From a bacterium (lineage in GTDB: Bacteria > CSSED10-310 > JAFGSJ01), in contig JAFGSJ010000030.1 in NCBI GenBank assembly GCA_016934675.1, positions 44,203 to 108,202 of the forward strand: a stretch of DNA of 64,000 bases. The letters run 5' to 3'. Both the position numbers and the translations under genes were made by a program. The notes beneath the pieces are model-generated. The model searched no databases and was not told the DNA's origin. It worked only from the letters and a program-made list of their open reading frames with translations. Numbering within the stretch: position 1 is the first letter of the stretch; the number at the start of each line of letters is the position of its first letter. This document shows positions 41,660-50,880 of the stretch, piece after piece.

Positions 41660-41684
41660 CCATACTGCATGGGAAGAAGGGTAT

Positions 41685-44126
41685 ATGCTTCTACACGGAC
41701 ACACTGTTGAGCATGTGACTGGCTATTTGGTCGATTCCTATTTTCGATCGAGGCGTGGTTTCTATGGGTTGTGTTATTTCTGTCGATTGGCGGATGATCG
41801 CACGGCTGGAATATTTATCAACAACTATCAACCCAGTTTCTATATCCGGTCAGGGGATTGTGACCAGGCTCGGTCTATCGTGCATGCATGTGGTGGAACA
41901 TTAGCTGAAACCGGATTGCAGACAATGGATAACGAGCCGGTTTTTGCCGTTTCAGCGTTACAGACTACATTTCAGAAATGCATGGTCGAGCTTCATAAAC
42001 ACGCTATTCGAACATATGAGGCCGATCTTAAACCAACCGATAAATATTTAATGGAACGTGGTATTCATTCTGTGGTTGAGATAGTAGGCATTCCCGCTAA
42101 AGGTCGCCATGTTGAGATCTATTTTATCAATCCTAAACTCACACCCGGTTTGTGGACAGGTGAGCTTTCGATCCTATCATTTGACATCGAAACGGACCCA
42201 TCTGCTGCGGAAATCTATGCGTTGGCTCTGGCTTATCAGCATGATCGATCAAGTCCTATCATTTCTGAGGTTTTTATCGTGGGACAGGTTGTCGAGAACG
42301 CCGTCACCTGTCAACAGGAAAACGAACTGTTGCATCGATTTGAGGAACGGGTCCGGCAATTGGATCCTGATATCATCACCGGTTGGAATATCAACGCTTT
42401 TGATTTCCCGGTTTTGCTGGAGCGAGCGCGATTTCACAAAAGCCCGCTGCACCTTGGGCGGACCCAAAGAGCGTTTCGTCTCGGTGAGCGTGTCGCAAAA
42501 CGTAGTTCGTCTAATAATGTGGAAATAGAGGGTCGCCAGGTCCTGGACGCTTTGCGCTTGACAAGGTTCACTCTGGGCGGCTATCAAAATTACCGGCTCG
42601 AGACTATTGCCCAACAGATTTTAGGAAAAGGGAAAAAACTGGATTTATCCGCAGATGAGAATCCGGCCCAAACAATTCAGAAACTCTATCGTGAACGGCC
42701 CGCAGAATTGTGTGCATATTGCCGTGAAGATGCCCTGCTCGTCCTTGAAATCCTCAAAACCGGTGGTGTTCTTGAGTTGACAGTGCAAAAATCGTTGAGT
42801 ATCGGCTTGCCATTATCACGAGTCCACAGGAGTATAGCGTCATTTGAGCGACTTTACCTGGAGAAACTCATGGCATACCGCATAGTATCACCAAGCCTTG
42901 GGATCGATCAGCCCCGCTTCTATCCCGTAGTTGGTGGGGGGATACTGACACCACGACCAGGATTGTATCGGAACGTGCTGGTCTTTGATTTTAAAAGCCT
43001 CTATCCCTCATTGATGAGGACCTTCAATCTCGATCCTCTCGCCCATATCCAAGCCCGTTTCGAGAACGGGCTCATAACGATGCCAAACGGGGCCAGCTTC
43101 ACCCGGGGAACTAGCATTATTACCCAATTATTGGATGATTTGATGAAAAAGCGAGAGCAGGCCCGTGCCGAAAACAATACCGCTGCTGCATATGCCTATA
43201 AAATTATTATGAACTCCTTTTATGGTGTATTAGGCACGAAAGGGTGTCGATTTTCTGATCCGGCCATTGCCGGTGCTATTACCACGACCGGTCAGTATTT
43301 TCTGCGTTTGACTCGAGACTTGCTGGAATCATGGGGTTATGAGGTGCTCTATGGAGATACGGACTCTCTATTCGTCTATCAACCGGGGCAGGACCCTGAA
43401 GAACCGGCTTATTATCTGCAACAGGGCCATGCCTTGGCGAAGCAGATTAACGCTTCTTTGGCCAGATATATCGCAGAGGAATACGGTCTTGTATCGAAGC
43501 TTGAGATTGAATTTGAGAAATACTACACCCGCTTCTTGTTACCTGGATTGCGGGCAAAGAAGGGTGACTCCGGTGTCGAGCGGGGTCGCGCGAAAGGATA
43601 TGCCGGCTATGAGTACGGTGTCTGTTCGGGGATTGTCCAGAAAAGACTCGATATCATCGGTCTCGAAGCAGTCAGGCGGGATTGGACCCCTCTGGCCCGC
43701 AATCTGCAACGGGCTTTACTTGAACTGATTTTTGCTGATCGGACTCGAACAGAAATACAGGGCTATATCCGTAATTATCTATCAGCCCTTGATCAAGGAA
43801 AACTTGATTGTGATTGCGTCTATCAGAAATCTTTAAGGAAATCGGTCCGGGCCTATACCCGATCACGGCCTCCTCATGTTCGAGCCGCCAGTCTTTTATC
43901 ATCTGAACGGCAGCGTGGTTTGATCAGTTATATCTGGACGCGTCATGGACCGGAACCGATCGGTCCACAAGTCGGTCAGCCGGATTACGAACATTATCGT
44001 GAAAAGCAAGTCAGACCTATCCTGCGATCGCTTGATCAAATCGTGAAACTGGACCTCGAACAGGCACTGCACGATAAGAGGCAGCTTGATATTTTTGAGA
44101 ATTACTCTATTGAAGAAAATCAATAA
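41685..44126 (+). CDS. polB: DNA polymerase II (family B)
   Basis: Family-B DNA polymerase with proofreading, used in lesion bypass and replication restart in E. coli. Exonuclease motifs: ExoI FDIET (166-170), ExoII NINAFDFPVL, ExoIII YCREDALL. Polymerase motifs: A DFKSLYPSL (Asp435), B KIIMNSFYGVLGT, C YGDTDSLFV (Asp558 and Asp560). Length is 813, close to E. coli Pol II (783). I chose ATG 41685, which follows GAAGAAGG, over GTG 41631, which overlaps the methyltransferase. No SOS box was recognised upstream. Confidence 0.94.
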   Translation: MLLHGHTVEHVTGYLVDSYFRSRRGFYGLCYFCRLADDRTAGIFINNYQPSFYIRSGDCDQARSIVHACGGTLAETGLQTMDNEPVFAVSALQTTFQKCMVELHKHAIRTYEADLKPTDKYLMERGIHSVVEIVGIPAKGRHVEIYFINPKLTPGLWTGELSILSFDIETDPSAAEIYALALAYQHDRSSPIISEVFIVGQVVENAVTCQQENELLHRFEERVRQLDPDIITGWNINAFDFPVLLERARFHKSPLHLGRTQRAFRLGERVAKRSSSNNVEIEGRQVLDALRLTRFTLGGYQNYRLETIAQQILGKGKKLDLSADENPAQTIQKLYRERPAELCAYCREDALLVLEILKTGGVLELTVQKSLSIGLPLSRVHRSIASFERLYLEKLMAYRIVSPSLGIDQPRFYPVVGGGILTPRPGLYRNVLVFDFKSLYPSLMRTFNLDPLAHIQARFENGLITMPNGASFTRGTSIITQLLDDLMKKREQARAENNTAAAYAYKIIMNSFYGVLGTKGCRFSDPAIAGAITTTGQYFLRLTRDLLESWGYEVLYGDTDSLFVYQPGQDPEEPAYYLQQGHALAKQINASLARYIAEEYGLVSKLEIEFEKYYTRFLLPGLRAKKGDSGVERGRAKGYAGYEYGVCSGIVQKRLDIIGLEAVRRDWTPLARNLQRALLELIFADRTRTEIQGYIRNYLSALDQGKLDCDCVYQKSLRKSVRAYTRSRPPHVRAASLLSSERQRGLISYIWTRHGPEPIGPQVGQPDYEHYREKQVRPILRSLDQIVKLDLEQALHDKRQLDIFENYSIEENQ

Positions 44127-44163
44127 AAACGTGTGAGTATGGTCTTGGAGCAAGCTAATTACG

Positions 44164-45606
44164 GTGATGAACGCAGTGGATTCAGATAACAGGGTGACCA
44201 CGGAAAAAACGAGTGAACAAGGACTCTTGGGACAAGCCGGCCAGGCTTCACGATATACCACACTCATCGTGACAACCATGGCCTCATTTTTAACCCCTTT
44301 TATGGGTTCTTCGGTGAATATTGCCCTGCCAGCTATTGCCCATGAGTTTTCCATGTCAGCGGTCGCTTTAAGCTGGATTGCGACGGCGTTTCTGCTGTCT
44401 GCTGCCGTATTCATGGTCCCAATGGGAAAAGTGGCTGATATTTACGGTCGGAAAAAAATGTTCATATATGGTATTTCGTTGTATACGCTTTCTTCCTTTT
44501 TATGCGGCATTGCTCCATCCGGCTTGAGCCTAATCCTGTTTCGCATCGTTCAGGGCTTCGCCGGATCTATGATTTTTGGAACCGCAGTAGCTATTCTTCT
44601 TTCCGTTTTTTCGCCTTCCGAACGCGGTCGGGTCCTGGGTATAAATGTATCGGCCGTATACGCCGGTCTGTCGCTCGGACCATTTGTCGGGGGAGTGCTT
44701 ACCGATCAACTGGGTTGGCGCTCTGTCTTCATGATGAATGTCCCCCTGGGAATATTTATCCTGGCTGCCGTCTTGCTGAAACTCAAGGGTGAGTGGGCCG
44801 AAGCCCGTGGTGAAAGAATTGATCTGACCGGTTCAATAATCTATGGGCTCTCGCTTCTTGCCTTGACTTATGGTTTATCGATTCTTCCCCAACTCTTCGG
44901 TTTTATCTTGATCGTGTGTGGTATCATCGGGATCACTGCTTTTGTCCGCTACGAATTTAAAATAGACCAACCGGTCATCTATATGGGCCTGTTTCGCAAC
45001 AATCCCGTCTTCACCTTTTCTAATTTAGCTACACTGATAAACTATAGCGCTACGTTTGCACTCACATTTCTGTTGAGTTTGTTTCTGCAATACAATAAGG
45101 GGTACTCACCTCAAGCTACCGGTCTGATCCTGGTCATCCAACCAGTCATTATGGCACTTTTTTCGCCACTTGCCGGAAAACTATCCGACCGGATCGAGCC
45201 GCGAATCGTTGCCACCGCGGGTATGATTGTAACGGTTTTTGGCTTGGTCCTGCTGATTTTTCTAGAAAACAGCACGACACTTTCTTTTATTATTCCAACG
45301 TTAGCCTTGCTGGGCTTTGGGTTCGCTCTTTTTTCCTCACCCAATACCAGTGCCATTATGGGAGCGGTCGAGAAAAAATATTATGGCGTCTCATCTGCTA
45401 TCGTCGGGACCATGCGACTCCTTGGACAGGTCATCAGTATGGGCATTGCCATGCTCGTCTTCTCGCTCCTCATGGGTTCCGTAGAAATCACACCGTCAAC
45501 TCATGCCGTTCTCCTTAAAAGTATCACCATCTGTTTTTCAATTTTCTCCGTCCTTTGCATCTTGGGGGTCTTTGCATCCATGGCCCGAGGTAACCTTCGC
45601 TCGTAA
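44164..45606 (+). CDS. MFS drug exporter, DHA2/EmrB type (14 TM)
   Basis: A 480-residue major-facilitator protein. Typical DHA2 features: SSVNIALPAIAHEFSMS at the end of TM1, GKVADIYGRKKMF between TM2 and TM3, RIVQGFAGSMIFGT in TM4, and GPFVGGVLTDQLGWRSVFM (motif C region). About 14 hydrophobic segments can be counted. The start is GTG 44164 or ATG 44167. No EmrA-type partner is adjacent. Substrate unknown; multidrug export is the usual inference. Confidence 0.88.
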   Translation: MMNAVDSDNRVTTEKTSEQGLLGQAGQASRYTTLIVTTMASFLTPFMGSSVNIALPAIAHEFSMSAVALSWIATAFLLSAAVFMVPMGKVADIYGRKKMFIYGISLYTLSSFLCGIAPSGLSLILFRIVQGFAGSMIFGTAVAILLSVFSPSERGRVLGINVSAVYAGLSLGPFVGGVLTDQLGWRSVFMMNVPLGIFILAAVLLKLKGEWAEARGERIDLTGSIIYGLSLLALTYGLSILPQLFGFILIVCGIIGITAFVRYEFKIDQPVIYMGLFRNNPVFTFSNLATLINYSATFALTFLLSLFLQYNKGYSPQATGLILVIQPVIMALFSPLAGKLSDRIEPRIVATAGMIVTVFGLVLLIFLENSTTLSFIIPTLALLGFGFALFSSPNTSAIMGAVEKKYYGVSSAIVGTMRLLGQVISMGIAMLVFSLLMGSVEITPSTHAVLLKSITICFSIFSVLCILGVFASMARGNLRS

Positions 45607-45752
45607 AGTGCTCTCCAGACATATCCGGATGCCATTGAATAAAACAGGCCCGTTTCGTCCATCGAACAGGTATCAGGAAAAGCTGTAACTTAGGTGTTCA
45701 CCGTTGTTTGCTCCACGTTACCGGTTCTTTATCATATTTTTCCGGGGGGCTC

Positions 45753-45781
45753 TTGACAAGCCCAGTTACGGGTTCTAACTT
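45753..45781 (+). promoter_or_regulatory. Candidate sigma70 promoter of the feo locus
   Basis: TTGACA (45753-45758), 17-nt spacer, TAACTT (45776-45781), about 78 nt upstream of the DtxR-FeoA start. The -35 is perfect; the -10 is moderate. A 6-bp inverted repeat lies between the promoter and the start. Confidence 0.55.
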
Positions 45782-45822
45782 TTCGCACAGGGGCAAGTAG
45801 ATATGTCTAATTTGTAAAAAGG

Positions 45823-45840
45823 GGACAGTGCTTTCTGTCC
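45823..45840. promoter_or_regulatory. Inverted repeat upstream of the DtxR-FeoA gene; possible operator or hairpin
   Basis: GGACAG (45823-45828), 6-nt loop, CTGTCC (45835-45840), a perfect 6-bp inverted repeat 18 nt upstream of the ATG and just 5' of the AAGGA ribosome-binding site. It could be an autoregulatory metalloregulator site or a translational hairpin. It does not match the classic DtxR operator. Confidence 0.35.
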
Positions 45841-45858
45841 AATATAAGGATCCGGATC

Positions 45859-46614
45859 ATGAAAATCGGGACTGTTTCGGAGAGTCTTGAGGATTATTTG
45901 CTCATTATCCATCAGCTCAGGCAATCGGATGGGCAGGCCCGGGTTAAAGAGATAGCGGAAAAGAAAGGTGTAAAAATGTCATCGGTCTCGGCAGCATTGA
46001 AACGGTTATCCAGGGAGAAATTGATCAATTACACGGCCCGTGAGGTAGTAGATATAACGCCGGCAGGAGAAGGTCTGGTCCGGCGGTTATTGACCAGGCA
46101 CGAGCAGGTGAGTCGATTTCTGAAGAATATATTAGGTGTTTCGATCAAGGCGGCCCAGCAGGATGCTCATGGAATCGAGCATCATGTCAGTCTGGAGACC
46201 ACTGATCGTTTAGCTGCATTTTTGTGTTTTATTGAAAAGGGTCCGGGTGCACAATACGATATTGCCAAGCACTTTACCCGTTATTACAATCAATGTTTGG
46301 AGGGAGTGCCGGCCAGTGCATCCACGGCTGAGATTACCGAGCGGGTCAGGCAGATTTGTCTGGATCGCGAGGAGGAATCGTTATTAGACTTGCAACCGGG
46401 TGAGCGGGCCGTGGTCAAGCGGATTTTAGCCAAAAGTGCCATTCGTCAGCGACTGGTCGATATGGGCTTTTTACCAAATGTGGTGATCACCATGGAGCGT
46501 GTGGCTCCCCTTGGCGATCCGATCGAAGTCAAGATCAAGGGGTTTCATGTATCATTGCGCAATGAGGAGGCGGCCCGGATTTTGATCGAACGGATCGTGT
46601 CTTCCGACAAATGA
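45859..46614 (+). CDS. DtxR/MntR-family metalloregulator with C-terminal FeoA (SH3-like) domain
   Basis: Predicted iron- or manganese-responsive repressor, 251 residues. An N-terminal winged helix (ESLEDYLLIIHQLRQ, VKEIAEKKGVKMSSVSAAL, TPAGEGLVRRLLTRHEQVSR) is followed by the dimerisation/metal-binding region (GIEHHVS) and then, after an Asp/Glu-rich linker, a FeoA-type SH3-like domain at ~175-248 (LQPGERAVVKRI, RQRLVDMGFLPNVVI). The DtxR-FeoA architecture is common. Location 124 bp upstream of feoB suggests that it controls ferrous iron uptake. Own promoter at 45753-45781. Confidence 0.9.
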   Translation: MKIGTVSESLEDYLLIIHQLRQSDGQARVKEIAEKKGVKMSSVSAALKRLSREKLINYTAREVVDITPAGEGLVRRLLTRHEQVSRFLKNILGVSIKAAQQDAHGIEHHVSLETTDRLAAFLCFIEKGPGAQYDIAKHFTRYYNQCLEGVPASASTAEITERVRQICLDREEESLLDLQPGERAVVKRILAKSAIRQRLVDMGFLPNVVITMERVAPLGDPIEVKIKGFHVSLRNEEAARILIERIVSSDK

Positions 46615-46738
46615 GGATTGGTTTGTGCCGTCAGGTTTGAATAATCTGCGGCATCGGTGATTGTGGGGAGATTGGCCTGTCAATCCTGTTCGGATATCAT
46701 CAGATCAGACTGTCGAGGCTTTATCTGAGGATGAAGAA

Positions 46739-48868
46739 ATGACCAAGAAAAGCGACCAGAATCATCATGAACGGGTCGTGGTTGTGGCCCTGGCTGGAAA
46801 TCCCAATGCGGGCAAGACCTCGATTTTTAATGCTTTGACCGGGACCTTTCAGCATGTGGGAAATTATCCGGGCGTGACCGTCGAGAAGAAGGAAGGCAAA
46901 TACACGTATAAAGACATGATCTTCCGGGTGGTGGACTTGCCTGGGATATATAGCCTGACCGCTTTCTCCGTCGAAGAAGTCGTTGCCCGAACTTTTTTAG
47001 TCGAGGAACGACCTGAAGTTATTGTTGATGTCGTCGATCTGACCAATCTGGACCGAAACCTCTATCTCGCGGTCCAGATGATGGAGTTGGGTTTCAATCC
47101 GGTATTGGCCCTGAATTTTGCCGACGAGGCCCGTTTCATAGGTCAAGTAATCGATGTCCGGATTTTGGAAGCACGTTTGCGGACCCGCTGTGTTGAGACG
47201 ATCGCGAATAGAGGTCGTGGTTCGGATGAGTTGAAGGAGGCGATCTATCAAGTTGCTCATAGCAGCCAGTCACCGCCGTCCATAATTTATACTCCCGAAA
47301 TCGAGCAGGAGATTGGACAGATCGAGACATTGCTTGATGAAGAATTGATGAAACCGTATCCGGTCAGATATGTAGCCACGAAATTACTCGAACAGGACCG
47401 GGAAATTGTACGGTTCGTGCAGGGCAAGATCATTCGACCAGAGGAATTCATACAAAGGGTCGATGGAGCGATCCGGAGTATAGAAACGCTGGTTAGAGAT
47501 TCCCCATCGATTATTATCGGTGATCAGCGACATGGTTTTGCCAGTGGTCTGGTCCGTGAGGCCACCGTTTCATCGCCTCGTTATGATCGGGTTTCCTTCT
47601 CTGATCAGGTTGATGCCGTTCTTACACATCGCATTCTGGGCTTGCCTTTCTTTTTTTTCTTCATGTACTTGTTATTCTGGTTGACATTCACGGCGGGCAG
47701 TATTCCCATGGCGGGTTTGGAATCATTACTTCACGGCTTCGAGAATCTCATCAACACATATTGGCCAGTTTCACATGTGCCCTTGGTCCGGTCTTTACTG
47801 ATTGATGGAATCATCAATGGTGTGGGAAGCGTGCTGATCTTTCTTCCGAATATCATGCTTTTATTTCTCGGTATTGCCGCCCTTGAAGACACGGGGTATA
47901 TGGCCCGGGCCGCATTCATAATGGACAAGGTCATGCATAAAATCGGTTTACATGGCAAGAGCTTCATCCCCATGCTTATCGGTTTTGGTTGTACCGTTCC
48001 GGCGATCATGGCAACCCGGACCCTCGAGAATTTCCGCGATCGGGTGACCACGATCATGGTCCTGCCGTTGATTTCGTGTGGGGCCCGTCTGCCGATCTAT
48101 ATGTTACTCATTCCGATTTTTTTCTCTCAACGTTTTCAGCCTTTTATGCTGTGGCTGATGTATCTGATCGGCATCTGTCTGGCTGGATTGGCCGCAAAAG
48201 CGCTACGTCTGACCCTGTTAAAGGGGGAAAACACGCCTTTTGTCATGGAATTGCCACCCTATCGGATGCCCACGTTTCGCAGTGTGATGATCCATATGTG
48301 GAACCGGGCCTGGCTCTACGTCCGCAAAGCTGGGACCATTATCCTGCTTGTCTCGGTTATCATGTGGATTTTCAATACTTTTCCACGTAAGCATGTATTC
48401 GAGGTCGATCAACAGGTCCAGGCCGGCGTGACCCTGACCAGTCAACAAATCGAGTTGGCCCGCACGAATGAAAAGTTGCGCTACTCGCTTTCCGGCCGGA
48501 TCGGCTCGATGCTCGAACCAGTCACCAGACTCATGGGCTTCGATTGGAAAATTACGACATCATTCATCGGTGCTTTTGTAGCCAAAGAGGTTTTCGTGGC
48601 CCAACTCAGCATTATTTACTCGATGGGCAAAGACGCAGATTCCACGCAAACCATCCGGCAAATACTCCGAAACAAGTATTCAGCACTGGTTGGTTTCTGT
48701 GTCATGCTTTTTGCGCTTATTGCCACGCCCTGTATGGCCACCTGTGCCTGCACCAGGCAGGAAACCGGCCGGTGGCGCTGGACGCTGCTTCAATTTGGTG
48801 GATTGACTTTTCTGGGATTTATACTAACTACACTTGTCTACCAGATTGGTACGCTCCTGGGTTTGTAA
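46739..48868 (+). CDS. feoB: Ferrous iron transporter FeoB
   Basis: GTP-dependent Fe(II) importer of the inner membrane. G1 GNPNAGKTS is at residues 20-28, the G2 region has VGNYPGVTVEKKEG, G3 is DLPGIYSL and the G4-like motif is NFADEA. The membrane part has two Gate-type regions: EDTGYMARAAFIMD, FIPMLIGFGCTVPAIMATRT and VLPLISCGARLPIY with its conserved Cys. The C-terminus is Cys-rich (CMATCACTRQE). Start ATG 46739, preceded by GAGGATGAAGAA, gives 709 residues; the TTG 46661 in frame was rejected. Neither FeoC nor a separate FeoA is seen. Confidence 0.95.
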   Translation: MTKKSDQNHHERVVVVALAGNPNAGKTSIFNALTGTFQHVGNYPGVTVEKKEGKYTYKDMIFRVVDLPGIYSLTAFSVEEVVARTFLVEERPEVIVDVVDLTNLDRNLYLAVQMMELGFNPVLALNFADEARFIGQVIDVRILEARLRTRCVETIANRGRGSDELKEAIYQVAHSSQSPPSIIYTPEIEQEIGQIETLLDEELMKPYPVRYVATKLLEQDREIVRFVQGKIIRPEEFIQRVDGAIRSIETLVRDSPSIIIGDQRHGFASGLVREATVSSPRYDRVSFSDQVDAVLTHRILGLPFFFFFMYLLFWLTFTAGSIPMAGLESLLHGFENLINTYWPVSHVPLVRSLLIDGIINGVGSVLIFLPNIMLLFLGIAALEDTGYMARAAFIMDKVMHKIGLHGKSFIPMLIGFGCTVPAIMATRTLENFRDRVTTIMVLPLISCGARLPIYMLLIPIFFSQRFQPFMLWLMYLIGICLAGLAAKALRLTLLKGENTPFVMELPPYRMPTFRSVMIHMWNRAWLYVRKAGTIILLVSVIMWIFNTFPRKHVFEVDQQVQAGVTLTSQQIELARTNEKLRYSLSGRIGSMLEPVTRLMGFDWKITTSFIGAFVAKEVFVAQLSIIYSMGKDADSTQTIRQILRNKYSALVGFCVMLFALIATPCMATCACTRQETGRWRWTLLQFGGLTFLGFILTTLVYQIGTLLGL

Positions 48869-48950
48869 TCATATTGGCCGGATGGGCACCTTCCTGTTCG
48901 AATACAGGCGATGTTTTGGCTCTTAACTCTCATTCCGATGAGTGCTTGAC

Positions 48951-49670
48951 ATGACCCGAGGTTTCAACAATCACGAAGAAATAAAGAGGCAGTTTCTGAC
49001 GTTACTGGAACAGGTTGGCGAGAACCTGAATGGTCATCTTCGGACGGTTCTCGATCTCTTTTTCAGTCGTGATCAACATTTTTCGGTCGAAGAAATGCGG
49101 GCAATGATTGAGCGTGAAGGACAGTGTGTCAGCCACGCCGAAATCAGTTTCATTCTCGAGACCTTTGTCCGCTATGGCATCGCCCGTTCACTTCGCACCG
49201 ATGACGGGATTATTCGTTATGAACATCTTCACATCAATGAACATCACGATCATCTCATTTGTACAAAATGCGGTAAGATCATTGAATTGAGTAGTGGCGA
49301 ACTCGAACGATTCCTGGAAAAGACCGTTCTGGGCAGCAATTTCTTCCCCTTTTATCATCGTCTCCAGATCTACGGTATCTGCGCTGATTGTATCGGTAAA
49401 AGACAACAACTACTGCAATTATCCTCGGCCTCGATGGGTGAGCGGGTCAGAATCGAACATTTTATCGGTGGGGAAGCATTTATCCAACGCTTGATTGATA
49501 TGGGGCTGCAACGTGGTACCGAGGTGAAAATACTCAACAACACGGGTGCTTTCATCATCCAGGTCGGAGAAAAAAGGTTGGCAATCGGACGCGGAATGGC
49601 CAACAAAATAGTGGTTTCTCCCCTCATTCATCGCCTGTTGATTTCTTCTGACAACAAGCTCCACATGTAG
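48951..49670 (+). CDS. Fur-family regulator fused to a C-terminal FeoA domain
   Basis: A 239-residue fusion. Residues ~10-150 are a Fur-type regulator: winged helix (LRTVLDLFFSRDQHFSVEEM), the HHDHLIC segment at 98-104 and two zinc-type CxxC pairs (CTKC 104-107, CADC 144-147). After a short linker a FeoA/SH3-like domain follows at ~160-230 (SMGERVRIEHFIGG, FIQRLIDMGLQRGTEVKIL, LAIGRGMANKIVVSP). Fur is normally a single domain, so the FeoA addition is unusual. It follows feoB by 82 bp. Start ATG 48951, with GTG 48942 as alternative; no strong ribosome-binding site. Confidence 0.88.
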   Translation: MTRGFNNHEEIKRQFLTLLEQVGENLNGHLRTVLDLFFSRDQHFSVEEMRAMIEREGQCVSHAEISFILETFVRYGIARSLRTDDGIIRYEHLHINEHHDHLICTKCGKIIELSSGELERFLEKTVLGSNFFPFYHRLQIYGICADCIGKRQQLLQLSSASMGERVRIEHFIGGEAFIQRLIDMGLQRGTEVKILNNTGAFIIQVGEKRLAIGRGMANKIVVSPLIHRLLISSDNKLHM

Positions 49671-49731
49671 AGCGTACTCAAATGAGCGGGCAGTCCTGAT
49701 CGTGAATGGAATGCAATAATAAGGGGGGCCG

Positions 49732-50880
49732 GTGCGGATACTGCTGGTATGTCATGTCAGATGGTTCAATGCCGAGGCTTATTATGCCTTGACCCTGGCC
49801 GAACTTTTCCGTGAGAACGGACATGAGCTTGTGCTCATGACCCAACCGGGTAGCATGTTGGCGGCACGGGCTCGGGAGTATGGTATTTTTCCTGACGACG
49901 ACCTGGACCTTCTCCGAGCAAACCCTCTGATCCTGATCCGGTCATTAATCGGATTTTGCAAGCGGTTGCGGCGATTCAGACCTGAACTGATCATGGTCCA
50001 CAGATCCGAGAGTTTTTTCTTTACGATTTTATCCCGCTTTCTGACCCGAAATCACGCCTGTGTGTTTCGGGTCCGGGGTGATCCTCGCCCACCGCGCAAT
50101 ACGTGCATGAACCGCTGGCTGTACTTCCGGCAATGCCAACGTGTGCTGGTCCCCGGCCAGGTACTCAAGCAAGTATTGCTCGAAAGACTGGCCATTCCTT
50201 CGGACCATGTTTCAGTGGTCTATGCTCCCATTGACCATGTTCGTTTTGCACCGGCAGAGAACAAGTCCGAGTTGAAACGTCGGGCGGGTCTGGATCCGGA
50301 CCGTTTACTGGTCGGAATTGTGGGTAGAGTAGGCCGGATCAAGGGGCATGATTATGCCCTGCAGGCAATCACCCAATTACCATCAGCTTTCGAGCGTGTT
50401 CAGTTTTTTATTGCCTATCATGAAGAGCATGCGGGGGTCGAGTCATTAAAACAGCAGGTCGCTCGACAGAACCTGTCCGGGCGGGTATTTTTCTTCGGTT
50501 ATACCCGGGAAATTGAAAAGCTGATAGCTGCGGCTGATGTGGGACTCATTTCATCGATCGGTTCCGAAGCGAATTGCCGTGCAGCGATCGAATTCATGTC
50601 TTGTGGCATTCCTCTTGTCGCGACACGGGTTGGAGTTATCCCGGAAATCGTTCAACATGGACAGACCGGTTACCTGGTCCAGCCATGCCGGCCGGACCAG
50701 AGTGCCGCCAGTCTCGCTCGTTTACTGGATGATCATGAGCTTCGTTTGACCATGGGGCGTGCCGCCCGGCAGCGCGTCGAGCAGCGCTTCTCACGGCAGG
50801 TGTTTTATGATACTATAGACCGACTCATCCGGGAAGCCTGTGAGAGCTACGCTGGTGACAGCGAGAGGGCCTGTTCATGA
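49732..50880 (+). CDS. Glycosyltransferase family 4 protein
   Basis: Predicted GT-B glycosyltransferase, 382 residues. The C-terminal domain shows GIVGRVGRIKGHDYALQAI, FFFGYTREIEKLIAAADVGL and the E-x7-E region in SEANCRAAIEFMSCGIPLVAT (Glu-Ala-rich loop typical of GT4). GTG start preceded by AAGGGGGG. It overlaps the next glycosyltransferase gene by 4 bp and opens the six-gene cluster. Donor and acceptor are unknown. Confidence 0.88.
   Translation: MRILLVCHVRWFNAEAYYALTLAELFRENGHELVLMTQPGSMLAARAREYGIFPDDDLDLLRANPLILIRSLIGFCKRLRRFRPELIMVHRSESFFFTILSRFLTRNHACVFRVRGDPRPPRNTCMNRWLYFRQCQRVLVPGQVLKQVLLERLAIPSDHVSVVYAPIDHVRFAPAENKSELKRRAGLDPDRLLVGIVGRVGRIKGHDYALQAITQLPSAFERVQFFIAYHEEHAGVESLKQQVARQNLSGRVFFFGYTREIEKLIAAADVGLISSIGSEANCRAAIEFMSCGIPLVATRVGVIPEIVQHGQTGYLVQPCRPDQSAASLARLLDDHELRLTMGRAARQRVEQRFSRQVFYDTIDRLIREACESYAGDSERACS

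Noticed and set aside
41631..41684. GTG 41631 as the polB start
   Set aside because: It overlaps the methyltransferase gene; ATG 41685 has GAAGAAGG at proper distance.
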